Of a stretch of 64,000 bases of DNA, positions 48,901 through 56,500 are shown in pieces (the first letter of the stretch is position 1; every line of letters begins with the position of its first letter). A program made the translations under genes and the position numbers. The notes beneath the pieces are model-generated. The model was given only the letters and a program-made list of their open reading frames with translations, ran no database searches and had not been told where the DNA came from. The DNA is from Apostichopus japonicus. Lineage: Eukaryota; Echinodermata; Holothuroidea; Aspidochirotida; Stichopodidae. The stretch covers positions 16,747,001 through 16,811,000 of the forward strand of contig NC_092561.1 in assembly GCF_037975245.1 (NCBI RefSeq). Reading direction: 5' to 3'.

Positions 48901-51500
48901 TTGATAACAACACAGACTGCAGGCATACACTGTGTTTGCTTGTTTCATGTCAACACCTTCTTCATGTGTTCACAGACTTCATGTGTACTCTGAAGACATG
49001 TGTATTGAAATTACATGCACATCCCGAGTTATGTCTTCTGTGTGTGCAGGGCCAATAGTCCCTAAACTTTGTGTACAATGATTGAATTTTTGCAACAACT
49101 TTGTTCATTGCGTTTGTGTGCGAAGATTGCTTTGTGTGCAAAGACATTTGTGTGTTCATGATATGATTGAGTAGTTCAGTATGTCTTGATTCTCTTAAAG
49201 GTGATTGACTTGCATGGGATCATGGTACATGTTCATATAAATCACAAACTACATACTGTAAAGCAGACAAGTATGATTGATTTTGATGGAATCATGTGAC
49301 ATGTTCATATATATCACAAACTACATACTGTAAAGCTGACAAGTCTGGTTGACTTTGATGGGTTCATGGGACATGTTCAAATAAATCACAAAGTAGACAA
49401 GTTTGGTTCGATTAGAGTTAATCAAAGTTCTGTCAGCTCCTTCTCTTCATTATTTTGACATAAGTTCTGCTGGTGTAAGACAGACTGTCATTACTTAGAT
49501 GAGAAGAAACCATCATATATGGTAAATGGATCTGCTATCTATAGTAGTGGCCCCTCTTCATTTACCTTGATCTTTTCTTTCTTGTTATTTCCTCTCAGGG
49601 CTCAGTGTGTAGATGTGTTCGCTAACGCCATTTGTGAGATGCCGAACACGAGCATTGCAGAGCCTCTTCTCAAGTTTCCACAATCTCTGGAACATTTCAA
49701 ACACTTTGTTAGCAAGCAATCATTTACAGTGCTAGAGGGTAAATTAAGGTAAGGATTTATCTTTCTTTCAATATTTTCAGGGGGAAGTAAAATCTGCTTT
49801 TACAATAGTGTACTTGTTATTGTTGTAGTTATTGATTTTCACTGCCAGTACATGTATGTTAAGGTGAAAGTATTCGATTTCACACTGCAACACACTCAAG
49901 GGAATATAACAAGTTTTTATGGGCTTCTAATATTGACAGGATAGTTAGGATTTGTCCCACAATGGTAATATTGGATTGTTTTATGTTTGTTGTGGTTCTG
50001 GTCACACATTGCCATGTTGCCACCTTATCAGTGTATCATTGAAGGAGATGAATTAGACTGTGACACGCCCAGTGTATTTGTTTGCAAATTATTCAGAGAA
50101 AGTGAGTAAATTCAATTTATAATGAAAATCTTATTGATGTTTTTGGGAATATTGTTTGGCTAAAGGATATTGGAGAGCAAAGAGCTGAGAAATAGTGAAA
50201 ATTCAGACTTACTGGATCAAAGTTAGAAGGCTAGATTAGATTTGCCTTTGTAATGAGAGGGCTGCAACCTCCGACTGAACTACTCTGTGTAAAACCAACA
50301 CATCTCTAGTTAGTAAACTATGAACAGGTTAATGAAATAAATGATCCTTTTTTTGGATGCAGGTTAACTTTTCTAATTGTTTGCTTTCACAATGTGTATA
50401 TGTTATATTGTTTGCTTTCACAGTCTATGTATGTGATACAAAGACAATATCATCTCCATACTAAATAACTCTCTTAGTTGTTTACTTGTACAATATAAAA
50501 TGAATATGTGAAAACTTGTTTCATACAATGTGACTTCATTGACAAACAGACTGTTGAATTACCTAATATAAAAGGATTCAGTCAGAATATGACTTGGTCA
50601 TCACTATTCACCATTAAGGTAGCATACGCCCATTAAAAGCCCCATTGACTTACACACTAAATCACAAAAGTAATGTGGTCTTTAATTCTAGATAGAAGTT
50701 TTCACTAGCTAAACGTTACCCATCACCGGATAGCTGACAAGTTGGCCTTTCATGGCACCATCAATTTTCCATATCATGACCATGTAGATTTTTTGCTATC
50801 CGAGCCGGAAGTTTTCGTCACTTGTAAACAAACCTCTTCACTCAGTAGTAAACAATTTTTCTATGCTGCTCCTGGGAGGCCTAAAGGGGTCTAAAATTGC
50901 CTCAATTGACCAAATTTTCTCAACACATGTACTTCCATTCATGCTCTTCAACATGCAAGCCACAAAAAAATAGACCATGATTGATAACAGGTCAACAAAG
51001 ATGTTCTCCTGCTGCTTTTTTGAACTTTTCCTGAAGGAGAACAATCGAGTCGATGGATATAGACTCTAATAGGAGTATGCCACCTTAAAGGTAACTCTAT
51101 AAGGCCTCCTGAATAGGCTAGATCGACAAGAAATGGTCAGCTATGATCGATGTACCAGCCTTGCTCTTCAGACTACTGCTTCTGTGAGTAAGCATTGAGC
51201 CAGAGATTTCATGACTGCATTAATTCACACAACTGAGGAAGATAAGCATCAGTGAAAATTTTTTAGAATGATGGAATCATTCAACATTTCAACTGATAAT
51301 AAATATTTTGTCACCAAATGCTGCAGAAATCAATGAATAAAAAATTATAAGTAGTTTGTGTGCAAGGCCCCCTACATGTACTTAAGGTTTTTCATATGTT
51401 CATTTTGATGTGTGTGTTTACTGGATCAAACCCTAACATTTATGTCTTTTCTGTTCTTTCAACCAGACCAATAACAGAAGAAGAAGAGAGACCGAGTTAA
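27817..51500 (+). CDS. PATL1: PATL1 (Pat1) orthologue, decapping activator, 16 certain coding exons
   Basis: Scaffold of cytoplasmic mRNA decay. Pat1 proteins bind DDX6/Dhh1 through an N-terminal DETF motif, and LSm1-7 and Dcp2 through a C-terminal alpha-helical domain, and act in P-bodies. Sixteen exons splice in phase with GT/AG borders, about 828 codons including the stop (vertebrate PATL1 about 770). Order: acidic N-terminus with DETF (27880-27891), a Pro/Met/Gly-rich middle, the hallmark [13 protein letters not shown], then [20 protein letters not shown] and the helical C-domain ([30 protein letters not shown]). The C-terminus ends at TAA (51498-51500). No frame breaks. Paralogue PATL2 is not distinguished but is vertebrate-restricted as far as I know. 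Introns are large and repeat-filled. Confidence 0.95.
27985..28190 (+). repeat. Dispersed repeat R2, copy 1
   Basis: Shares GTGCCCAG-ATTTCCTGAGTG, CCGGGTATACTGATCG and GATGCCAAATGCTGGCACTT with the complement of 31785-31899. The CAGAGATG start corresponds to the CAGGGATG end of that element. The far end is not recognised. Confidence 0.75.
28168..28216. repeat. Perfect 14 bp inverted repeat
   Basis: TTGCTAACAATATA (28168-28181) and its complement (28203-28216) around a 21-base AT-rich loop, at the end of the R2 copy. Confidence 0.85.
29242..29381 (+). CDS. PATL1: PATL1 exon 3
   Basis: Joins as ...[20 protein letters not shown], matching the DDDWQEAHERLAELEEK region of vertebrate PATL1. Phase 1 to 0, donor GTAAAC. 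Confidence 0.9.
30057..30161 (+). CDS. PATL1: PATL1 exon 4
   Basis: [20 protein letters not shown], 35 codons, phase 0 to 0, after TTTCATAG and before GTATTG. Acidic region. Confidence 0.85.
30319..30455. repeat. Foldback repeat, 63 bp arms, with hammerhead-like core
   Basis: Arms 30319-30381 and 30393-30455 are complementary at 61 of 63 positions around an 11-base spacer. The minus strand of the left arm contains CCGAAGA, a GATCC-TGCTA-GGATC stem, then GAAACGTC. This order resembles the hammerhead core (CUGANGA, stem II, GAAA) with one mismatch. Penelope-like elements are known to carry hammerheads in their terminal repeats. The right arm has stem II weakened by one change. Confidence 0.8.
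30960..31110. repeat. Degenerate short tandem repeat
   Basis: Several imperfect units of GATTTTCAATGTGATACAAATAGA type just before exon 5. Confidence 0.6.
31118..31327 (+). CDS. PATL1: PATL1 exon 5
   Basis: 70 codons after [27 protein letters not shown] then [20 protein letters not shown]. The DPNLM-SQ segment corresponds to DPAIMRAVQ in vertebrates. Phase 0 to 0. Confidence 0.9.
31463..31899. mobile_element. 437 bp element with CAGGGATGT ends (R2 family)
   Basis: CAGGGATGT at 31463-31471 and its complement ending at 31899, flanked by GTTATA on both sides (31457-31462, 31900-31905), a probable target duplication. The right half is repeat R2 (31785-31899), inverted relative to 27985-28190. 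A long A tract sits at about 31732-31762. Confidence 0.7.
32733..32976 (+). mobile_element. tRNA-derived SINE, copy S1 (full length)
   Basis: The head GGGAGTGTTAGCTCAGTGG...GGTTTGAGTCACTCC carries A box (32740-32752), B box (32786-32796) and a GGAGTG/CACTCC acceptor-like pairing. An unrelated body of about 140 bp and a CATA tail follow. Copies S2 and S3 share body and tail. Confidence 0.9.
33260..33442 (+). CDS. PATL1: PATL1 exon 6
   Basis: 61 codons after ACATGCAG, phase 0 to 0, donor GTCAGT. Contains [11 protein letters not shown] and PIGTPPRGQ; the latter matches PIGTPPKQ in vertebrates. Confidence 0.9.
34171..34342 (+). CDS. PATL1: PATL1 exon 7
   Basis: Reads [20 protein letters not shown] then [20 protein letters not shown], ending phase 1 at AAAC|GTAAGT. 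The CAGCAG-type start leaves two possible acceptors one codon apart (34171 or 34174). Confidence 0.8.
34469..35449 (+). repeat. 28 bp minisatellite in PATL1 intron
   Basis: About 35 units of GTGCTCCATGCTGACTGGGT plus TAGTTGGA/TAGTTCCA/TAGTTACA. The central block is conserved, and variation is concentrated in the last four bases, falling into GGAG, CCAG, ACAG and TCAG classes. Confidence 0.97.
36012..36318 (+). CDS. PATL1: PATL1 exon 8
   Basis: Phase 1 to 2, 307 bp. Low-complexity Pro/Met/Gly/Arg region ([40 protein letters not shown]), as expected for the disordered middle of Pat1. Ends ACACCACAACG|GTAAAT. Confidence 0.9.
36462..36826. mobile_element. hAT-like element, copy B (365 bp, internal deletion)
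   Basis: Same TAGTGTTTGCAC / GTGTAAACACTA ends as copy A. Flanked by a perfect 8 bp duplication TTATACAT (36454-36461, 36827-36834). The middle of the family sequence is missing. Confidence 0.9.
37072..37237 (+). CDS. PATL1: PATL1 exon 9
   Basis: Phase 2 to 0. Contains the family hallmark [20 protein letters not shown], near-identical to YANLMLQREKDWVSKIQMMQ of vertebrates, then [11 protein letters not shown] before GTAATT. Its last 32 bases are repeated three times downstream with flanking intron. Confidence 0.95.
37206..37645 (+). repeat. Four 110 bp tandem copies spanning exon 9 end and donor
   Basis: Units begin at 37206, 37317, 37428 and 37538. Each carries AGAACCC(A/G)ATGA..TATTACTATCAG, the GTAATT donor, about 70 bp of intron, and ends CTCTTTCTG(T/C)AG, a good acceptor. 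The last is truncated and reads GAGCTC for GATCTC. Confidence 0.95.
37661..38559. mobile_element. hAT-like element, copy C (about 899 bp)
   Basis: Interior aligns with copy A along its length (CCCGACGCAATACTACCCGG, GGCTACCAGGTGGTCAAAGA). The left end is altered (TAGTCTTTTTTTGCAC) and no target duplication is seen. Its right end lies 24 bp before the start of exon 10. Confidence 0.8.
38583..38751 (+). CDS. PATL1: PATL1 exon 10
   Basis: Charged linker [20 protein letters not shown] ... LEPRVYKP, matching the KLEHAYKP segment of vertebrates. Phase 0 to 1, donor GTAGGT. Confidence 0.9.
39159..39430 (-). mobile_element. Probable LINE 3' end with TATC tail
   Basis: The minus strand reads ATTGTATTTTTATATGATTGGCTGAATAAATATCTATCTATC, a 3' UTR-like end with a tetranucleotide tail, typical of truncated non-LTR elements. 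No coding part recognised; the 5' limit is approximate. Confidence 0.45.
39955..40055 (+). CDS. PATL1: PATL1 exon 11
   Basis: Joins as [29 protein letters not shown], matching [22 protein letters not shown]. Phase 1 to 0, donor GTGAGT. Confidence 0.95.
40066..40310 (+). repeat. Dispersed repeat R1, PATL1 intron copy
   Basis: Near-identical to the complement of histone spacer 5615-5863. Starts only 10 bases after the exon 11 border. Confidence 0.9.
40315..40690 (+). repeat. Tandem repeat of about 64 bp, six copies
   Basis: Units begin AGAACCATCAACTTTTAGCTAC and include AGTCAATCCAACCATACATAC. Adjoins the R1 copy. Confidence 0.95.
40917..41122 (+). CDS. PATL1: PATL1 exon 12
   Basis: [29 protein letters not shown], matching KRRKTLVIIEKTYSLLLDVED. 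Start of the helical C-terminal half. Phase 0 to 2, donor GTGAGT. Confidence 0.95.
41167..41411 (-). mobile_element. tRNA-derived SINE, copy S2
   Basis: Complement of S1 in full: GGAGTGTTAACTCAGTGG head with B box GGTTCGAGTCAC, body and a TATG/CATA tail at its 3' side (41167-41190). Confidence 0.9.
42094..42286 (+). CDS. PATL1: PATL1 exon 13
   Basis: Using the AG at 42092-42093 gives [21 protein letters not shown], matching DDHFVQIMCIRKGKRMVAR. Phase 2 to 0, donor GTAAGT. The second AG three bases on would drop one codon. Confidence 0.93.
42472..42709 (-). mobile_element. tRNA-derived SINE, copy S3, head missing
   Basis: Has the long TATG tail (42472-42547) and the body, but stops at the base after the B box region of S1/S2. 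The tRNA-like promoter head is therefore absent, a 5' truncation of the usual kind. Confidence 0.88.
45013..45057 (+). pseudogene. PATL1: Duplicated start of PATL1 exon 14 (decoy)
   Basis: TTGTTTTCAG acceptor followed by ACATTGCCAATTCTCTTTCA, a 67 bp-offset copy of the true exon 14 start (45080). If used, the frame would run into the second copy out of phase and stop at GGC TAA. Five or so substitutions separate the two. Confidence 0.85.
45080..45226 (+). CDS. PATL1: PATL1 exon 14
   Basis: 49 codons: [20 protein letters not shown] ... [11 protein letters not shown], matching the LLRQLMNLP ... HLTAVLQNK part of the C-domain. Phase 0 to 0, donor GTAAGT. Confidence 0.93.
45407..46209. mobile_element. 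803 bp element with CAGGGTTTT-GTTA ends
   Basis: CAGGGTTTTCGTTAG at the left; the complement of the right end reads CAGGGTTTTTGTTAAG. Flanked by TATAC on both sides (45402-45406, 46210-46214), a possible 5 bp duplication. Contains large A tracts (45490-45560). No transposase frame. Confidence 0.65.
46551..46840 (+). repeat. Tandem repeat of about 75 bp, four copies
   Basis: The anchor AACTGAGTCT recurs at about 46592, 46668, 46741 and 46817, with CTCTGACCTATGCACTAGAG between. Confidence 0.9.
47273..47370 (+). CDS. PATL1: PATL1 exon 15
   Basis: [20 protein letters not shown], matching FGLSLLLILLSRGEDLQSSD of vertebrates. Phase 0 to 2, donor GTAAGT. Confidence 0.95.
47760..48950. repeat. 90 bp minisatellite in PATL1 intron 15
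   Basis: About 13 units of 90 bp (for example TTCATATGAACACTGACTAC at 48001, 48091, 48181) with few substitutions. Because the period is a multiple of three, one minus-strand frame stays open for 456 codons (47578-48948). Confidence 0.97.
49202..49403 (+). repeat. 72 bp tandem repeat, three copies
   Basis: Units start at 49202, 49274 and 49346 and share ACATGTTCATATAAATCACA. The last is shortened. Confidence 0.93.
49599..49748 (+). CDS. PATL1: PATL1 exon 16
   Basis: Joins as [21 protein letters not shown] ... [20 protein letters not shown], matching the FSRYVDRQKLNLLETKL end of the vertebrate protein. Phase 2 to 2, donor GTAAGG. Confidence 0.94.
50618..51084. mobile_element. 467 bp TTAA-flanked MITE
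   Basis: Ends GGTAGCATACGCCCATTA and (complement of right end) GGTGGCATACTCCTATTA, 15 of 18 identical. TTAA lies at 50614-50617 and 51085-51088. TTAA duplication fits piggyBac or Kolobok. Its ends differ from the element at 20694-22155, so it is a separate family. Confidence 0.8.
51467..51500 (+). CDS. PATL1: PATL1 exon 17, C-terminus
   Basis: After TTCTTTCAACCAG reads [11 protein letters not shown] then TAA. A short acidic tail instead of the vertebrate QLVQGIR end. Acceptor and phase (2) fit exactly. Confidence 0.85.
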
Positions 51501-52470
51501 GAATCCTAAAAGAGGTTGACGAAAGGAAGAAAGTCCTACTTAATATGTTTAAGATTTGTATTATTTATTCTATCAAAATAACTGACAAGTTTGTACAACT
51601 AATTTGTTTATATTAATTACTCTTCAATGAAACAAACTGCAGTTTGTTAAAGCAACTATCTTACATATTTGACCTTGACTCTTGCTAGTCAGATGCAAGC
51701 AATGCTTCCAAACGTCTTGTTAAACAAGTCATAGATTTAATCATCTGCAGTGATTTGTGTGTGTTGATCAGATTATATAATCTAAGCAACATTTAATTTT
51801 TTAATGTCCCTTCGGAGGTTTTCATATTGTACCTCACAGTTACTGAGAATCTTATAGTCGCTGCTGAATTATTGCCTGTTCAGGGAGTGTGCCTCTTTGT
51901 CATCAAGATCCTGTCTTTGATATTGTGAGGCATTCTGACAAATTACAGTTTCTTTCATAGTTCATTTTAAGATCTCTGCTCTTTGACAAGATCGAGCGCA
52001 ATTTTAGTTTGAAAAAAGGCATCCCACGAGATTGTTGGCACCTTCTAAACAAGTTAGTGTACATGTTGCCAGAAACAATGCAGGATTATGTCAATTCAGT
52101 ATACATTTACAACAGCAACAAACTTGTTCAATGAAAAACAACCTAAGATGAGATAGAACATAAACCCTTACAAAAGAGTTATTTTCAGTTATCAAGTGAC
52201 AACATGTCAGTTTTGACAATGATTTCTGCATTTTCAGGCATATGTAATGTTACTCAAAGCAAGATTAAACATTGATCAAGCTAAGGCAACCTGAAAGATA
52301 TGTTCACCAAATGAAGGATCGTTAATGGTCAAAGATTTAATTATATCTGATCTAGAAAGCTTTGTTGCTATAGTAGTATTAATTACATCGAAAACAGCAA
52401 TTTGGAAAAATTCTTCATTTTGCATGTTTCTTTCATTATTTCAAATAAACCTTGGCTAATTTAGCTAATA
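51501..52470 (+). other. Probable PATL1 3' UTR
   Basis: AT-rich, no competing frame. The first canonical AATAAA I see after the stop is at 52444-52449, giving a 3' UTR of roughly 950-970 bases. The exact end is inferred. Confidence 0.5.
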
Positions 52471-52815
52471 TCAGCTAGTGTAGCTAATAACAGCTACAGT
52501 AGCTAATAAGGACTAGTGTAGATTCTAACAGCTAGTGAAGCTAATAACGACTAGTATAGGTAAAAATGGCCAGTGTAGCTACTAACAACTAGTATAGTTA
52601 GTAATGGCCAGTGTAGCTACTAACAGCTAGTGTAGCTAATAACGGCTAGTGTATCTAATAACTACTAGTGTATAATAGCTAGTGTGAAATAATGACTAGT
52701 GTAGCTAATAATGGCTACAGTAGCTAGTATAGTCAATAACAGCTAGGGCAGCTAATAACGGCTAGTGTAGCTATAACAGCTAGTGTAGCTAAAAATGGCT
52801 AGTTTAGCTACTAAT
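52455..52815 (+). repeat. Degenerate tandem repeat, CTAGTGTAGCTAATAACGG-type
   Basis: About 20 imperfect units of 17-20 bp with many AGCT/CTAG/TTAGCTAA palindromic steps, starting almost at the predicted poly(A) signal. Confidence 0.85.
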
Positions 52816-53474
52816 TTGTTAGTATATGTCATATGTTATCAAATAAGGTCAACAAAATTCAGCTCTGAATACAGTTGTGGAGCTGTGATTAAGTACTGTG
52901 GTCAGTGTGTGGGATGTTTATGCATAGAAAGGATTTGTACATGTAATGCCTTAAACTTAGTATCTATGTGATGCCTGTTATAGTTAGTACTCTATAACTA
53001 CACACGCCTTGAAACGTTTACTATGACTAGTATGGGATGATGCCTTGACTTACACCATGCATTCAGTTTCTTATGGGATGATGCCTTTACTTACACCATG
53101 CACTAAAGTCTCCTTGTCAGTACAGTATGACGCTACATGGAGTACCTCTTTGCACAAGAAATGTTGTGATCTGTACAGTTTGTGCATTATACAGTGAAAA
53201 GCACACAGTAAACACACTACAAGCAGCCACAGGCTTTCATCCGCACAACAGTAGCTGTTGGAAATGTCAGATTTGGTATCGCCTCAAAGTGTGGACACTA
53301 CGAACAGGCAAAGGTAGAATTACTGACCAAATATAAGGGTACCTGTCCCTGTCTATAAGTCACATTGCTTGCTTAGGCTAACTCTGTGCTTAATACTGCA
53401 AACATTGCAAACAGCAAGAGAGCCTGTCAACATCACTGTTCATTCTCTGTTTAAGGCCTTCCAATTTTCAGTAT

Positions 53475-53513
<39 letters not shown>

Positions 53514-56500
53514 TTCCAGCACAATCACAGTCACATAATTATCTGTGACAATATAATATTTTGTCTGGCTGTGTTCTTTGTTCATTTTTTTCGCCCTGTT
53601 GATGGAAGGAAAAACTGCCACGCTATGTGGCCAAGTGGGTACACATTGGCTACTGTTTCAGATGAGACTACTGTATTTGGGTGAATTATGATAGCTGGGC
53701 CTTTAAACATGAAAACAGTTGATTTGTGTAAAAGGTTTTCATAATTTCAAAGGGGATGAAACTGAAAATTTTGCAAATAACGTCAGGGTGTCTGCCTGCT
53801 CCAAGCAATTGTTGTAAAGTCTATGTGACCCAGATGAAAGATTAAACATGCAATGAACTGTTTGTTCTTTACTAATGCTTTGAAAGAGGCTTGCTTACCA
53901 CTTGGATTCTTCACAACAGTTTTATCTTCGCCTTACACATTGCTAGCAAGGTCATAAGTTGGTATTTTGGGCGAAAAATTTAAAAGGTAGAAGCACTCAT
54001 GTTTTTATTTCTTATCAGACATTTATTTTACACAAACTGCTTTATAGGATCAAGAAAACCATGGAAGTAAGTATCCTCTGTTCAAGTACATTTGTGTCTA
54101 GAATATAACTTGCATCTGGTGTTAATAACAACAGTAATTCAGTATTTTCATGTAATCTTTGAGAAAGCAAAAGCAAAAAGAAAGAATACCTTGCACATTT
54201 CACAAGAAATCTGAAATTGAAATATTAATGTATTTGTTACCTAATGTTATAACAAGTAGATCAGGATAGATTTGTTTTGTGATAGAATTCATATAAAATA
54301 TCACTGTAGTTTGTGAAACCATAATGAACATGGAAGAAAACGTGTAACATCATTGGCTGGTAGGGTTCAGAATAAATGCAGCCACTCATTATGTTGTAGT
54401 ACTCCAGATTTGTAAACGTAATGTGTGATAATATTATACATGTCGCAATTAAGCTTCAGGGTATGGAAGCTTAACTTTCATTTACTATAGAAAATGAACA
54501 AGAGAGTCAGTTATTATTATTTACATAGCAGTTATTAAAAAGTAGTGAATGCTGGTGGTAATTATGTTTATGTCACATTAGGTTGTCCTTATCATTATTA
54601 TTATTTTTACTATTATTGTTATTATATCTATAAGCAAAGCTGTTCATTCTGATAACGGTTTACAGAAAAAACTTGAAGTTCTGATTAGTTGGTTGTTTGA
54701 CCTCGACTTTTGGGAGTTGCCTTCATTTTTTTAATATATCTGATCCTTTAATTTACTAAAATGAGAGAGAAAACGTTATGGATTTATTTTTTGTCATTTG
54801 AAGTAACTAATCTGATGACTTAGTTTGGACATTTTGAGGACAGTGTGCTCACACATGATGCTAAAAAAAGTTTTTTTTTGTTTTGTTATTATTCTTTTAT
54901 AGAAAAAAAATACAGTTTTTTTTATATTCGTAGATAAAGGAAGAGTTTGGTCTGAGTTATGACTGAGCAGGTCAGGTTGAATAAAATGCAAAGATAAGGT
55001 TACAACTTTTTGTTTATCTTTTGTGTTCCGGATAAAGCCCATATGCAAGGTCAAAATAAAGCTTTAGCTTATTGGAGGGAAACAAACTGTTTATCCAGAG
55101 AGTGTAAAACAATATGAGAAGCTTGTGGTTTGTAACTCCAAACTTGATAACAATTTTTCTGCAGTTAAGGCAAAATGCTTTCTTGGGGGCCTACCATGAG
55201 GTTATGTGCATTTCCAATTTCCATAATTTTCTGTAACTCGCAAAATGCCTCATAGCCAGAAAGAAGGCATAGGAATTACGGTTAAAAGTGGCCTATTTGT
55301 GGCAGTTCCTCGTCTGTGAGGGAACTCACTACAGCATGGGAAAACGCCATACTGTAGGGGTACAAATATCTTTTAATCGAGAGATTATGTGGTACATGAA
55401 ATAATAAGTTGATCATCTGGTTTCGTGGGCATGCGCAATGCAAATGGATCAAGGTGTAGCCTACGATTTAGCAGTGCCGTTAACCTTTGTAAGAAAAATC
55501 CACCCCCCCCCCCTCTAATTTAATAAAGAAGAAGGTGAGCAACCGCCCCTATGGCAAGCTGTTTTAACATTTAACTCTGTGCTTTATTTAAGTAGAATTG
55601 ATTCCACTTAAGGAAATTCAATTTAAGCTTCATTATTAAACAGTTGTATTTAGCTTTAGATATTTTACACTTTCAGTTATTCATTCTTCTTAAGGGAAAT
55701 TATATTTCTAGTAGACCTGGTATGGAGATAGAGAGTTGACAACACATTTTTAGGATAAGATAGTTCAAGAGCACTTTTTCAAAGTACGAGGTTCGAAGCA
55801 ATATGGAATAGCGGAATATTAATAAGTTAATTAATAAGAACAATTTAAGTAATCTACTTTTTCCACTGAAGGCTGTACAAAGGTTAAGAGATTAAAGAAA
55901 ACTTAAAGCAGTCCAATATATATTTTAAGGGACGGAACACTTCAAGGATGACCGTTGTGCACTGAGCAATTTTGCTCACGCGTGTGTGTTTATTATTACG
56001 AGGGAGGGGTGATCGTGCTAACGTTAGTCTTCTCTGAAGAAAATAAAAAACAACATGTGTAGGGAGCAGCGATGCGAGGAGCAATGAAGTGATATTTTAG
56101 GTACCCTTAACGTTTGTGACAAAGTAACGAATATATTGACATAGAAAAAGGTAGCATTATCCCATAATACATACTTTATTACCAATTACTTGCCAACTGG
56201 TAAAGTTTTGAATAATCGAGACTCGACAAAGATGATCTAGTTATGAGTTTCGAAGGAAATAATAACTACTTGCAGACAACAACCTCATTGCCTTATGACT
56301 GGCATATGTCCAAAAACTGATTACCGCCTCTTTTAAGTTACTGTATCTCGTATGATGGACATCAGGTGTATGTATTTCCCTTCACAACTGTCGACAGTTG
56401 AAACGCAAAAAGTCGATTCAAAGACCACCTCGGGGTTGATTGAAGTCTCAAGCCATTCTGAAGAACCACACTGCAGCCAGTATCTATTGCAGTTCTTAAG

